Shown here piece by piece: positions 46,173 to 57,988 of a DNA stretch of 64,000 bases. The notes beneath the pieces are model-generated. The model was not told the DNA's origin. It did not search any database and was given only the letters and a program-made list of their open reading frames with translations. Within the stretch, counting starts at the first letter, position 1, and each line of letters opens with the position of its first letter. A program made the translations under genes and the position numbers. Location of the stretch: assembly GCF_028502605.1 (NCBI RefSeq), contig NC_079234.1, positions 3,410,001 to 3,474,000 on the forward strand. The letters run 5' to 3'. This stretch comes from Trichoderma breve (Eukaryota; Ascomycota; Sordariomycetes; Hypocreales; Hypocreaceae).

Positions 46173-46312
46173 TTTGGCGATTGCACCTTTCATTTTGCCG
46201 GCCATCACGATTAGGACTGGTATGGATACTGGCATAGGAAGTTTTGCGATATGCACTTTTCATTTCGGCGAATATCACGATTAGGACTGGTATGAATACT
46301 GGTATCATATTA
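46173..46312. repeat. 70-bp imperfect tandem duplication
   Basis: Two copies spaced by 70 bp share CACGATTAGGACTGGTAT (46206 and 46276) and most of the flanking sequence. They lie between the beta-trefoil-like gene and the permease gene, in the convergent 3' spacer. Confidence 0.8.
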
Positions 46313-46370
46313 AATTCATTGCAAAAAAACAGAATCCCCGCTTAACTCGCTATATCTACGACAAGGAAAT

Positions 46371-48114
46371 TTATTTCTTTTCCGCAGAGTGATCCTCACG
46401 CACGCTATCCGACTGCGCAGCGGCGTCCAGGCCCTCCAGGCCATCCAAGCCGTCAACGGTGCCGTGGAACATGCCTTGGATGTCCACGACAGGTCCCTTG
46501 TACGTCTTTCGGCCGCCGAAAACCCAAGTACCGCCCGAAATGAGGAGAATGACGCCAAAGGCGACAATGCAGTAGTTCATGTTGGCAGGGGTGACGGGAA
46601 GCTCCGGAGGGAACACGAACAAGACGGTGGTCAAGATAGCCCAAAGGATTCCAACCTGTCAATGAGAGTTAGCATCTTTGGTCTATACGTTTGCGCTGAG
46701 TGTACAGAGAACAAAAACTTACAATGTTCATAATCCAGCCGAAAGGCTCGGGAATCCTGAAAGAGCGATTCTCCGGGAGCATCTTTCGGCCTCGGAGGAC
46801 GTTGATCGCCGGGGGAATGGCATAGGTGACACCAAGAGCCACAACGGATGCCGATGTGATGGCGTTGAAGGTGCTGCTAGAGCCCAAGAAGATGCAGCCA
46901 AAGATGATGACCCAAGCCACAGTCCAGAGCAGAGCGTTGATAGGGACGTCGAGAGTGGGGTGCACCTGAGCGAAGACACTGCTGAAGGGCATTCCTTTGT
47001 CACGAGCGAAAGCGTAGCTCATTCGGGTGCTGGTGGCGACCAGGGTGACGGTGGTGAAAAGCATGCAGACGAGGGGGAACATGAGGAGGCACACACTGCC
47101 AGCCTTGCTGTTGGTTGCGTCCATGAAGATCTGCAGCAGCGGACCGTAAGCAGCACTGATGACGTCGTCGACGTCCTTGATGCAGAAGAGCAGCGCGGTG
47201 AGGAAGATGAATCCAGTGAACATGCCAATGCCGATGCAGTAGAGCATGATCTTGGGGCCCTCCTTGTGTGGCTCCGGAATTTCCTCAATCATGTGGGCAA
47301 CCGCATCGAAACCTGTTCAAGTGAGACGAGTTAGCAGTGCCCTTTCTCTGTGATTCAACAGATATCGGTTCAACGTACCTGTCAGGGCAAATGCTCCCTG
47401 CAGCAATCCGAGCAGCCAAGCCATTCCATCAGGCCAGCCAACCTCATTGATGAAGTTGCCGTAGACAAACTCGCCAGACTGGTAATCCGGGGACGCGGTA
47501 GCCAAAACCGTAATGCTGATAATGACGAAGCCGGCAACCGACCAGAAGAACGCGGCCTTGGTGAAGAGAGGCAGAATTCTGGTCATGAAAGCATTGATGA
47601 CCAAGGCAATGAGAGCGAAGCCGATGTAAATCAGGAATTGATGCCAAGCCTTAGGCTCATAGTCGGGGTGAAGCAGCGAAATGATGTTCACGATGAATGT
47701 GCTGCCAAGCAAACCACCGGTGGCACTAAGAGCAACCCAGCCGGATACATTGATCCACCCAGTCACATAGCTAATACCGCGACTCCATCGCTTCCATGAA
47801 ACAATGGCGGCCCAGTGATACTGACCTCCAGCTGTGGGGTAGGCGGAAAGGAACTCGGCGAGAGAAGCAGCCTGGCACAGATTGCAGATACCGGCCACGA
47901 TCAGACCCCAGATGACGGAACTAGCGCCGCCGGAGGGGAGAGCGAGTGTAATTGAAGCTGCCAAGGCCGTCCATGTGTTGAGGATGGCAAAGGCAAGACC
48001 CAGCATAGAAATCAGGGAGAAATTCCGCTTGAGTTCCTGCTTGTGACCCAGTTGTGCCAGGGCGGCAGCCTCTGGGGTGAGGTCATGTTTGGGGTCGTTG
48101 CTGTAGTCTTCCAT
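46371..48114 (-). CDS. APC-family amino acid/GABA/choline permease
   Basis: Plasma-membrane transporter of the amino acid-polyamine-organocation superfamily. Three exons (47379-48114, 46723-47312, 46371-46655) encode 536 residues from ATG 48114 (MEDYSNDPKHDLTPEAAAL). About 12 hydrophobic segments can be counted, starting with FSLISMLGLAFAILNTWTAL. Family motifs are ALPSGGASSVIWGLIVAG, the substrate-region GGQYHWAA, YVTGWINVSGWVALSATG and FDAVAHMIEEIPEPHKEGPK after the first intron. The GGQYHW and FDAVAHMIEE forms fit the fungal Uga4/Hnm1-like branch (GABA, choline), but the substrate cannot be told from sequence. An in-frame extension upstream of 48114 lacks an ATG. Introns are GTACGT..CAG and GTAAGT..CAG. 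Confidence 0.92.
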
Positions 48115-50912
48115 TTTCGTCTTGGAGAAGCAGGACAACTTGGAGAAAGGAAGAATAAGAAGGGAAAGTGAAATGATATAATAGAGAATACAAGAGAAGC
48201 GCTAGTTGACCGACCGGACCGGAACCGGGAACGCAACCGGGACTGATGATGCTCTAAGGCGTCAGACTACCGGCACTGATGGGGGCAGTTGATAACGCAG
48301 CTAGTGCACAGAATTCGGGACATTTCTCAATGGGCGATAGACAATCGGGGCCCCCGAGAACGGCCCATGCTGGGGACGGGGAACTGGAGAAATTTGGGGT
48401 CCCCCTTCCCCCAGAAATGCCCGTTTTTGATAAGACGATGAAACTCTGCAATGCGCTGATTCGACGGTGAGATCCTAAAACCATCTAGCTCCAACTTCCC
48501 CATCCAATCACCCTCCCCGCCGGCCACGCGGATGCGCGAGTTAACTTTTCTTGGAACTGCCCACGCGCGATGCTCCGAATCGTCGACCAAATAGGTGAAA
48601 TTTAGAGATTCCGTCATGTTGATGGCGTTTCGCCTCCAGCATTACCAAGTCACGGGGGTTGCGGCTACCGATATCCAAGTGGGACGCGTTAGGTAAAGAG
48701 TGAGACGCCGCTTGAGATAGTCTGGCGTTTGGTTATCGGCAGTGGGCCCCAGTGTGTGTCGCAGCATCACAATCATCAAAGTGGAAGCCTGGAGACAGGC
48801 TGGTGCGCTAGCTGGAGCAACCCTGACTCAAGATCATCTCAGAGGCCATGGTCCAGCCCCTGCCTTATCTCCAGATATGGCTCCATTGCGTCCATTGAGC
48901 TGTCCGGGTAGTAATCCTCATGTATAATGCGATGGATACGGCCTCGTGGGGATCCATGTCTGCGCACATGCCCAGCAACCTTCCTAGATAAACTCCAGGC
49001 ACCTTGCGCCTGATCTCGTTCCTGCACGCACACTGTTCTTCCATTCGGCGTAGTGCCTGGCTGAAGAAAAACTTTGATGTATGCCACACTGCAGATTTGG
49101 CCACATGCCGTAGATCCCGCTGACGAGAGGGCTTGGCTTCATCTGGGCGCTGAGTGGCCCAAACCTCCCCAAAAGCCTCCAAACCGCCATCCCAAGGCAC
49201 GGCCGAGTCAAGCCAGTGGCGGCGATTTTTCCTTCTGCACATATTCTTCCCGGCCTTCCTTGCTGTTCCCCACACCTCGGTATGCGCTAGCAAGCCACCT
49301 TTCCCCCTGCCATTTGACACTTTGCTCCGTTCCCCGACATCCTCAGCCTCTCCAGCTGGTGCATTTCCCCCGACATTTCCCATGACATTTTGACAAGCTC
49401 GCCTTGACGGGCAATTCATTAGTCAATGATATCCAAAGACAGTGTATTCTTGTGGGTTTCCGGGATTCCACGGAGGCGAACTTGACACGAGAGTGAACCT
49501 TCTCCCCGCACTATTCAAGCGCCACATCGGAACCGGCTCGAGGTTCTGAATCGGTGTAGTCAGAAAGTTGCCCCATTGTGTCGAAATGACACCCACAGAA
49601 TATCATACCATGAGGTAAAATCTCGCCTGTCAATGGTCACAACACGGTTCAAAATACCACCTTCCCACGATCCCCCGCAAACACTATTTCCCCAGCCTGA
49701 CGGGGCCGCGGAGTCTCAGCCTGGGGAAGCGAAACCTTGGGGAAAGGGGATGAATGACCGGGCCGGTCAAAGTTGACTGAGGTTGTAATTCCATCGTCAC
49801 TTGTCGTCGGATCACGGAATCATGCAGTAATCAAGATTCGCTTTGATACTGCCAAGTCTAGATCTCGTGGTGGCGTTTTTGCCACCGCCAAACAACGTGC
49901 GGTTCTCCTGGATGGCACGTGATTACACTTGCTGTTATCTTTTGTTCTAGACGTACGATGGAAATCAGGCACCAAGGCCGCGAGACTCGTGTCAGCACCC
50001 GTATTCCAATCTCCTATCAGTTTGATGTTTATTTTAGCTGAGAATCCGTATCTGCGATTAGCCACCTAGAGCAACACTTTAATGCTAGAATTACTCGTGT
50101 GATTTTGACTATTGCGGAGCCTCATGCCAAAACTGGTTAAAGGGCATCCTATCAGTGGGCTGATCGCCTCTCTCTGGTGAAATTGACAATGAATAATGAG
50201 ACATATATCGCACTTGCCCATGCTGACCTTTGATATCCTTCGAGTAGCCTATTGGACGTGTTCCAGATAACTCCTGATTTTGCGCCGATTATCGGTCCTG
50301 GAAGTGAATTTGTGTGTTGCGTCGCATCTTGTGCGATTGTTTGCTCGGACTGGCGGCATCTTCCGAACAGCTAGACAGAAAATCAGTTTAGCGCGCGACT
50401 ACACACAGCCGGCAATCAAGGTGGCCACTTGAGCTGTCACTTGTGCTCTTCAAGCTGCCAACATGAGTTGCCAAGTTCGGAATATCCTGGGTCCGTCAAT
50501 GGTCAGTCTAGCTTCCTGAGTGTCTCTACAAAGAGCCTGAGCAAGAAAGGTGCAGGGCAATGGCCTACTCGAAATGATGGACCTTCCTGGGACCATCAAG
50601 TCTGAGCTACACGAACTCCGAAGCACCATTTTGGGGATTCTCGAAATGAGGCACAAGTCATCTTGCCGTTTGGTTCATGATTTATTTGTGTTTTCTTTTT
50701 CCAAATTTCTTTCGCTTTGTATACTTTTATGCGTGTTATATAAGCTTAGTGCTAGTATCTACCGAGTACTATTGCGAGGTGGTGTCGCCGAGCTAACTCA
50801 TCCTGGTGTTGGATCTTATAGCTCCAGATATGATCTCCAGGGCTATCTTAGCTGCATGACTTTGCGCCTTTACATCTACATGCAGCGATGGTCCGGTTGA
50901 TGATTTGGTTCT
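48115..50912. other. 2.8 kb intergenic region
   Basis: Between the permease promoter and the OYE 3' end. No supported gene. A 184-codon minus-strand frame (48865-49419) shows no domain and was rejected. A TATA-like GTTATATAAG lies near 50737, without a convincing gene after it. Confidence 0.5.
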
Positions 50913-52151
50913 CTAGTATGTCGAATAAAATTCCATCACTGATCGCAAAATGCCAAGGTTTGTCTCGCGTAGCCTCGCGTCTTGTTCTGCCTTCCACTCA
51001 TCTGAAAAAGGATAGGTGATATAACCATCTGGATCTATTACTGAGTGCGACTTGGACCGGTCTGGCAGCGTTAGAGGTATTCCTTTCTTGATGCGATAGA
51101 CGAGGTCTGGATTCGACATGAAGGGCGCGCCAATAGACACCGCAATGTCGGCCACCCCGATATATCTCTCGATAGCCTCGATGGCGCTTGTGGCATCAAA
51201 ACCGTGGTTCAAGACGATTGGGCTTGTCATTCCCCACATACGGATGAGAATGTCATTGCTGTCGCCGAATAAAGCTTCTGCAGAGTTTGTCTGCCGAGCT
51301 CTAAAAGCCTCTACCAAGTGTAGATATGCGAGTTTTAGGCCGCGGAGTTGCTGGATAAGATAGATGAACTGTGGCATGGGATCGTGCATCCTCATTCCCT
51401 GCCAGGAACACCATGGCGACAAACGAATTGCAGAACGCTCAGGGCCAACGGCATCCACAACCGCGCGCATGACTTCGAGTGCAAACCGGGAGCGGTTCTC
51501 AACACTGCCGCCGTAACAATCTGTGCGCTGGTTCGATGTGTCTTGGATGAACTGGTCGATGAGGTAGCCATAACCGCCGTGGACTTCGACTCCATCAAAC
51601 TCAGCATCAAATACGGCGCGCCTTGCGGCCGTAGCAAAATCTTTTACCAGGGTATTGATCTCTTCCGTGGTCAGCTCTGCAGGTGTCGGATGCCCTTTGC
51701 TACAAGGTATTGAGCTTGGAGCGGCAAATCTGACCGAGTCTCTAGGCAGACCAAACAAGACTGCGTCTTCTTCTAGTACTCTGGGGTTTGCGACTCGGCC
51801 AAGAGCCCCGATCTGAAGGTAGATTCGCGACCCCTGAGCATGAACAGCGGCTGTGACGGCTTTCCATGCCGCAACTTGTTCATTCGTCCAGATTCCAGGA
51901 GAGTGTGGGTAGCCAGACGCACGAGGAGATATCATGGTCATTTCCGTTATTACAAGAGACCCTGGATAACTGGCGCGTTCAGCGAAATAAGTAGGCACCA
52001 TAGGGACCAAAGGCACGTGCCGCCGGCTATTTCGAAGCCTTGCCATTGGCGCCATGACGATGCGACTAGAAATGGCTTCATTCCCAAGTTTTAGGGGGAG
52101 ATATAGAACGGTGTTTGCCGCTGGACAGTCCATCGTTGCTGTGGACTCCAT
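50913..52151 (-). CDS. Old Yellow Enzyme-family NADH:flavin oxidoreductase
   Basis: FMN-dependent ene-reductase family, (beta/alpha)8 barrel; members reduce activated C=C bonds in detoxification or secondary metabolism. Single exon, 412 residues from ATG 52151. Family segments: LKLGNEAISSRIVMAPMARLR (FMN loop), ITEMTMISPRASGYPHSPGI, WKAVTAAVHAQGSRIYLQIG, FDGVEVHGGYGYLIDQFIQD, RTDCYGGSVENRSRFALEVM and AIRLSPWCSWQGM, and VSIGAPFMSNPDLVYRI near the C-terminus. Two key places differ from yeast OYE1: the FMN-contacting Thr of PLTR is Ala (PMAR), and the Asn/His of the HxxN/H pair is Tyr (HGGY). The first His is kept. It sits 1.4 kb from an MFS gene and near a Zn2Cys6 regulator. Confidence 0.92.
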   Translation of the reverse strand: MESTATMDCPAANTVLYLPLKLGNEAISSRIVMAPMARLRNSRRHVPLVPMVPTYFAERASYPGSLVITEMTMISPRASGYPHSPGIWTNEQVAAWKAVTAAVHAQGSRIYLQIGALGRVANPRVLEEDAVLFGLPRDSVRFAAPSSIPCSKGHPTPAELTTEEINTLVKDFATAARRAVFDAEFDGVEVHGGYGYLIDQFIQDTSNQRTDCYGGSVENRSRFALEVMRAVVDAVGPERSAIRLSPWCSWQGMRMHDPMPQFIYLIQQLRGLKLAYLHLVEAFRARQTNSAEALFGDSNDILIRMWGMTSPIVLNHGFDATSAIEAIERYIGVADIAVSIGAPFMSNPDLVYRIKKGIPLTLPDRSKSHSVIDPDGYITYPFSDEWKAEQDARLRETNLGILRSVMEFYSTY

Positions 52152-53594
52152 GAAGATGACAGTCGGTAGTGTTGATACGTAAGTCTACGAGATCGGAGAG
52201 CTCAAGTCGAGGAAATATGATGCAATATGATTCAATATGATGTAGCTGACCGATAGACAACCGAAAGAGAGAGAGAGATAGTGAAGCATGAAAGCCCAGC
52301 CCATACAACAAGAACCCGAGTATTGCACAGAGCTATGAGAGCAGCTCAGCATGGTGGCTCGTTGTGAAAACTAGTCTAATCCCCATACTTATAACAGCGG
52401 GCATCAGCCTAGATTTCATATTGTGCGCACCTCGTTTAAGCACAATACTGGAGGCGATTGATTGGAATAGCTTGCGGACGTTCAACTTGTTTGAGCCAAG
52501 GCTGACGCATTTTCACACCGTCTCATTGCTGCCGAGCCACCAAGTTGATGTGGAGGCGGCAAGCAAACCTCCGGGATTATCTGCCAAACAACTTTTTCCG
52601 AGGAGCTTTGGAGCTTTGGTTGGTTCTTTCGAAGATCAACTAAGCTCTGGGTGGGTTGGATTGCAGGGCGTGCCTTGAACACGAGGGATCATCTTACATG
52701 TTAGTCTCAGGGGGGCTGTGGCTTTCGAGGTGGCGGGCCGTTAGTATGCCATTCCTGGTACGTGGAATGTACGGATATGTAAACAGCAGGGGCAGCAGGT
52801 GGCGAGGATATCGTGAGACTTCATCGATGTTTATGACCATATCCCGGCCACAGTTGCGGCGTCCAGATGTCAGAAGCCAGGCCGCCAAGCTGCAGTTGGC
52901 ATGTGTGAGCATATATCTAGGTTGATTCTCACATTCGTCCGGACTTGACAGAGTCGTGTTGGAGCGATTGATAATCCTGAGAAATCATAAACAAACGGCT
53001 TAGAAACCGTTGTCGTTTCTTTCTAGAGGCCCCGTCGATGAGGTGCATAGCATCAACATGAATGTCCGCCTGCGGCCGCCGCATCCCGCAGTCAGAGTCC
53101 GCAGCCCCGCGCGTTCATCTGCCATGCAATGCAACCCGGATAGATGGCCGGAACTGCCACATTTGGCGGCAACAGCATGAGTCGTGCGGGCGGCTGGCTA
53201 CGTGCATTTTATCAATCAACTGAACACTGAATGTTTGCTTCACTGATGCAGTTTGGCCTGAATAGAGCAGCGCCCAGCCGTTTATTGGTCGATGCGGGAT
53301 CGCGGACCAGCGAGAACCCCGGCTTAGCCAAAATCACTTCATCGTCTTTAGCCGTCCTCAAAACTCTACCTTGGCACTGAAACAATGTGCCAGGGCCTTG
53401 CGTGTCAAATTTTACCCCGGAAACCCTGTCAAATTATCCCATCTTGCCGCCGAACGATTCAGCATTGGCCAAATCTCGGCCTGACGGGTGCGATCTGCTC
53501 CACTCGGACGGGTCTTTACCAATTTCTTATATACCACCGAGGTGTGATGAACAGGTTCCCATATAAGAACAAGGGGGCTCGCTAATTAGCCACC
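52152..53594. other. divergent promoter region OYE / MFS
   Basis: 1.4 kb between two divergent genes. No gene is supported. It contains a CGG-N8-CCG inverted pair (53137-53150) of the type bound by Zn2Cys6 dimers, and a TATA-like TTATATACC near 53527, about 125 bp before the MFS start. Confidence 0.45.
53137..53150. promoter_or_regulatory. CGG-N8-CCG candidate Zn2Cys6 binding site
   Basis: Inverted CGG half-sites eight bases apart in the divergent OYE/MFS promoter, with a Zn2Cys6 gene 2.9 kb away. Such a motif also occurs by chance, so this is only a candidate. Confidence 0.3.
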
Positions 53595-53675
53595 ATGTCT
53601 TGCGACAGGAGCCTTGCCGTCAATCCGCCTGCGCAGCCGCGCAGTCCAAGATATGGCGCCTCTACGGATACATAG
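53595..53675 (+). other. upstream ORF overlapping the MFS start
   Basis: An ATG in strong context (GCCACCATGT) opens a 26-codon frame that ends at TAG 53675, 20 bp past the MFS ATG (53653) and in another frame. If it is in the mRNA it should limit translation of the transporter. No intron that would place it in frame is visible. Confidence 0.5.
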
Positions 53676-55394
53676 GCACAGAGACAACGACATTCCCCTC
53701 GAGAGCCCGCCAATAACGCCTCGTTCCGACACTGAGAAGGAAGACGGCCGACCAGATGAAGTCGATGACGAAGACGATGGCAGCGACGAAAATGCGCTGC
53801 GGCCCCCGCGCCCGGTCTCTCTCGCGATATCGACGCATTCCATGGCCAAGAGGCCCGAGTCGCTGCTCCACGAGTCCTGTTTCCTCTTTGTCGTCTCCAT
53901 GGCCCAGTTTCTAGGACAGACTGGCCTCGCTCTCTCCATCATTACCGCTCACATCATTGGTCAGAGCTGGGAGCATGTAAGCGATGGCCAGCTGAGCTGG
54001 TTCGCAGCTTCATTCTCTCTGACCAACAGCACCTTTATTCTCGTCGCCGGCAGGCTCGGTGACTTGTATGGCCACAGACGGCTCTTCATCGCCGGTTTCT
54101 TTTGGTATGGCTTGTGGTCTCTGCTGGCTGGCTTCAGCGTGTACTCGACATCGACGACATTCTTCATCTGCTGCCGTGCGTTTCAGGGCATTGGAGCCGG
54201 ATTGGTGCTGCCAAATGCGGTGGCCATCTTGGGGAGGACGTATCCTCCTGGGCGGCGAAAGGAACTGGTGTTTAGTCTCTTTGGAGCTACTGCCCCAGCT
54301 GGATTCAACGTCGCGGGCGTCTTCATCGCACTGTTGGCACAGCGGGTATGGTGGCCCTGGTCATACTGGATCATGGCCATCTTCTGCTTCAGCCTTGCTG
54401 TTGCGGGGATCTTTGTAATTCCCAGAGCGCTAGATCCGCCTCCGAGAACAGAGTCTTCGATTAAACGGGGAAATCGATTCGACTTTATTGAGCGAATTGA
54501 CATTCCTGGCGCTCTTTTTGGCATCACCGGCCTTGCTCTTATCAACTTCGCCTGGAACCAGGCCCCGATTGCCGGGTGGTCAAACCCATATGTTTATGTT
54601 CTTCTTATTGTTGGATTTCTCTCTCTAGCTGTGTTTGGAATTGTTGAAAGCAAGGCAAAGTTCCCTTTGATCCCGACTTCTGTTTTTACGGGGGATCTTG
54701 GCTGGACTCTAAGCTGCATCGCGGCAGGCTGGGCCAGCTTTGGTATTGGTCTCTACTACTACTACCAGTTTATGGAAGTTATCAAGGGCGACGAACCGCT
54801 CCTTGCGGTAGGTAAATGGGCTCCGGCGCCAATCATGGGCGTCATCGCAGGCCTCACAACAGCGTATCTGCTCAGCCGAGTATCGCCAAGTGTCATCATG
54901 TTTATGGCAATGTGTGGGTTCCTTATTGCAGCCACGCTTCTGGCCACAGCTCCGGTCGATCAGACCTATTGGGCACAAGCGTTTGTGATGGTCTTGATCT
55001 ACCCTTTTGGCATGTATGTGGAGGGGCGAGCCATCTGTCCTATCCGTTAAAGGTGATGCAAAATGAAAGGACTAACCTGTTTCTTAGGGATATGTCTTTC
55101 CCTGCGGGAACTATTCTTCTAAGCAATGCCATGCCACGCGAGCACCAGGGACTTGCAGCGTCTCTCATTGCTACAACAATCAATTATTCCATCTCCCTAA
55201 GTCTGGGATTTGCAGGGACCATCGAGACCCAACTAAATCATCACGGAAGCGATTTGCTTAGAGGATATCGATCGGCGTTATATTTCAGCGTAGGTTTAGC
55301 AGGATTCGGAATGATCCTGACATTGCTTTTTATGTTTGTGTCGTGGAGACGGAGCCGAAAACCGGCCAGGTCAAGTACTCCAGCGCCTGTTTAG
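53653..55394 (+). CDS. MFS drug/solute transporter, DHA2 (14-TMS) type
   Basis: Proton-driven exporter of the major facilitator superfamily in the plasma membrane. Two exons (53653-55013, 55088-55394) encode 555 residues; the splice GGCAT|GTATGT..TTAG|GGATATG restores PFGMDMSFPAGTILLSN. The cytosolic N-terminus is acidic (about 30-55). The membrane part has SWFAASFSLTNSTFILVAG, motif A GRLGDLYGHRR, motif B RAFQGIGAGLVLPNAVAILG and the motif-C-like FGATAPAGFNVAGVFIAL, with about 14 hydrophobic segments. It resembles the Atr1/Amf1-like branch of DHA2. The substrate is unknown. The main ATG is overlapped by an out-of-frame upstream ORF. Lying between an OYE gene and a Zn2Cys6 regulator gene, it may export the product or substrate of that module. 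Confidence 0.9.
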
Positions 55395-56012
55395 CTGCAT
55401 CATCATGTCAAGTCAATATTTATGTCTCTTTATTCTGCAATGATATATACATGTACCTAGTAGGGAGACCTATAGCAGGTAGGTCCAGAAAATATGTCGG
55501 ATCACGATGCTTTCACCCATGACGCTAGATAAATGAATAAGATTGTGCCTAACGCCATGGCTACCGACCTGAGAAAGGAATTAAGGTTAATTATGTGAAT
55601 GAAGTAAAGCGGATGAGCAGCAGCCGTCCTCATTTAATAGCGAATTTCGCTTGTCGTAGTTCCTCCAAGGACCAAAAGACCGGCGTCTCGATAGCGCTGA
55701 CATGGCGGTTTAATGCCAAGATTTAACATAGGAAGCAATGATTACATACATACTGCCGGTGCGGAATTTCCGCAGTTCCGCATCTCCGCATACCCGATGC
55801 TTCGTCCTGCTGCTTCACTTGCAGAACTTGATCGGCCCAAACTATCATTCAAGGAAAGCGATTCGAGTCGGCTATCAATCCGAGTTGCGGTATTTACCAA
55901 TTTGGCCGCTTACACGGAATCTCACAGCCGAGGCGCATATGTTGTATCCCGGGCGGATATTCCGCAGACCAGCTCCGCAACATACTGATCAGCTACTACC
56001 CACGACCAGAAC
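55395..56012. other. intergenic between MFS and regulator genes
   Basis: 0.6 kb that holds the MFS 3' UTR and the regulator's promoter. Short repeats of TTCCGCA occur at about 55767-55790. No gene is supported. Confidence 0.5.
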
Positions 56013-57988
56013 ATGACATCTTCATCGGGCGAGGAAGCGCCGGCTAACTATGCTCGGTTTGCCTGCGATCCTTGTAGGAAAGGAAAACGGAGATGCGATC
56101 GAACCCTTCCTCGTTGTGCCCTGTGTGCTAGGAAAGGTGCCCAATGCGTCTATCTATCGCGGCGAAAGTCTCGTCAGATACGGTCCGAGGGCCGCTCGGC
56201 CACGCCAAACACTTTGTCGAGCTCCAGTGCGAATGTATCACGCCTGGATAGCCAATATGATCACAGGATACCTCCGTCTACTTCTATTGTGACGCCCGTG
56301 ACGCCCGTGACACCTGTAACTCCTACAACCTCCAATGAAACCGCCACCGCGACTGCGATATACTTCATCGCACCGCAAATCTTTCGACAGGCACAGCTTG
56401 AGCTGCCCCGGATCCATCCCTCTATACCGGCAGATATATCGCCATTCGAAAATGATCCCTCACGTATTCGCAACATCGCGTATACTTTCTTCGACTCGAT
56501 CCACTGGTGGATGCCTCTCATTTCTAAAAAGGGATTCTTTGCACATCTGCTGAACCCCCTGGCGCAGCGACGGAGCGAACTTGGTCTTCTCATCATATGT
56601 ATGCAGTTGTACTGTGCACGCGATCTCAATCCAGGGACGGGGGCACTTGATGTGACTGCTCTGTATCATAATGCTAAGAGACTGCATTTCGAGATGGAGG
56701 CGGCAGGAGTTTTGTCGCTGCGGGTTCTTCAAGCTGGCATCTTGATTGCGCTCTATGAATTCGGGCAGGCCATCTATCCGGCTGCGTATTTGACGGTTGG
56801 AGCTTGTGCACGCTACGGCACAGCAATTGGGGTTAACAACCTGAGAGAGGAATCACAGAGTGAATACAGTAGTCCACGCTCAATGTCCGAAGTTGACGAA
56901 CGGAGACGCGCGTGGTGGACCATCTTATTTCTCGATCGGTGAGTCTGCGTGAGGCAAGGAGAATATTTCCTACTGTCTGACGTTGGAATATCTTATTCGC
57001 AGACTGTCATTAACAACTGGATAGGTTTATGAACATTAGCAATCCTAACAGACCCCTCGCGACGAAGAATCCAACCTTCGATGATTTGCTCCCGGTTGAC
57101 GATAAGCTATGGGATGATGGAGTAAGAGTTTTCGCTTCCAGTTTCATCATTAAACTGACACTATCACTAGACTGCGAAGCCAAGCGACGCTTTCAGCATC
57201 TCTCAGGGCTTTTCTCTTAAGATGGGCATGTTTTCTAGACTTGGGCAGGCCACCTATATGCTCAGTCAGGCTCTCGATCTTGTTTGCCCGGATAATCACC
57301 AAGACCCAATGGAAAGGGATCAGCAAATAGCACAACTGCGACGAACTGTTCATGCGCTGATTACAGTCTCAAACGCCGAAGCCAGTGTGAGAGAACTGAG
57401 GACATGTGCTGGATTTTGTCCACAATTATCGATTTGCTCCAGGTAAGAGGGCTCGACATCGAGAGTTGTGCGATACGATGCATAAGGTTGACCAATTATA
57501 GCACAATATTTCTGCTTCAGGAATATCAATGGCGGGCGAAGAGCAATAATATGGATCTCATACCTAATTACATCTCTGTGAGGGACACTTCGGAGGAGAC
57601 GCTGTCTACCTTGGACCACCTGGCGACCACCGCCCAAGGCTTCCGAGACCAGATGGTAGATACCACTTCAGTCCTGGTTGCTACTCCATTTCTAGCGCAT
57701 GTCGCATATCAGGCGGCGTTATTTCTCATTAGATTAAGTCGAGGCGAGCCCGACGATATCACAACTCGGAGGATGTCACTGTTCAAGGAGCTGCTGCAAG
57801 ATATTGTTCCTCGCTGGAAAATGGCCAGTATGTTTATTGCTAAGGTGGAATCGTGTTTTCTTGTTTCATTAGACTAACTGCTAGTAGGGGTCTATTTGGA
57901 TATTTTGGATGCTCAAGAAATCACAACAGCTTCTGAGGCAGCGTGCGGGCCCCGACCGTTTAGGTACAGCCAGGACCCGGACCAGTGA
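56013..57988 (+). CDS. Zn2Cys6 transcription factor with fungal-specific TF domain
   Basis: Nuclear regulator. Five exons (56013-56938, 57025-57121, 57171-57442, 57502-57827, 57888-57988) encode 573 residues from ATG 56013. The DNA-binding cluster at about 18-45 is C-x2-C-x6-C-x6-C-x2-C-x6-C (CDPCRKGKRRCDRTLPRCAL then CARKGAQC), followed by a basic linker and a TPV repeat (TPVTPVTPVTP). The middle-homology domain contains YTFFDSIHWWMPLISKKGFF, YPAAYLTVGACARYGTAIG and RRRAWWTILFLDR. The C-terminal end is R(V)YLDILDAQEITTASEAA. Introns are all GT-AG; the last acceptor is a TAGTAG pair at 57882-57887, so two products differing by one codon are possible. It probably controls nearby genes (MFS, OYE), which is inference from position. 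Confidence 0.88.

Noticed and set aside
48865..49419. 184-codon minus-strand frame
   Set aside because: No domain, no splice partner and no plausible promoter; antisense frames of similar size overlap it.
56288..56335. GACGCCCGTGAC-type repeat as a regulatory element
   Set aside because: It lies inside the regulator's first exon and simply encodes a TPV repeat.
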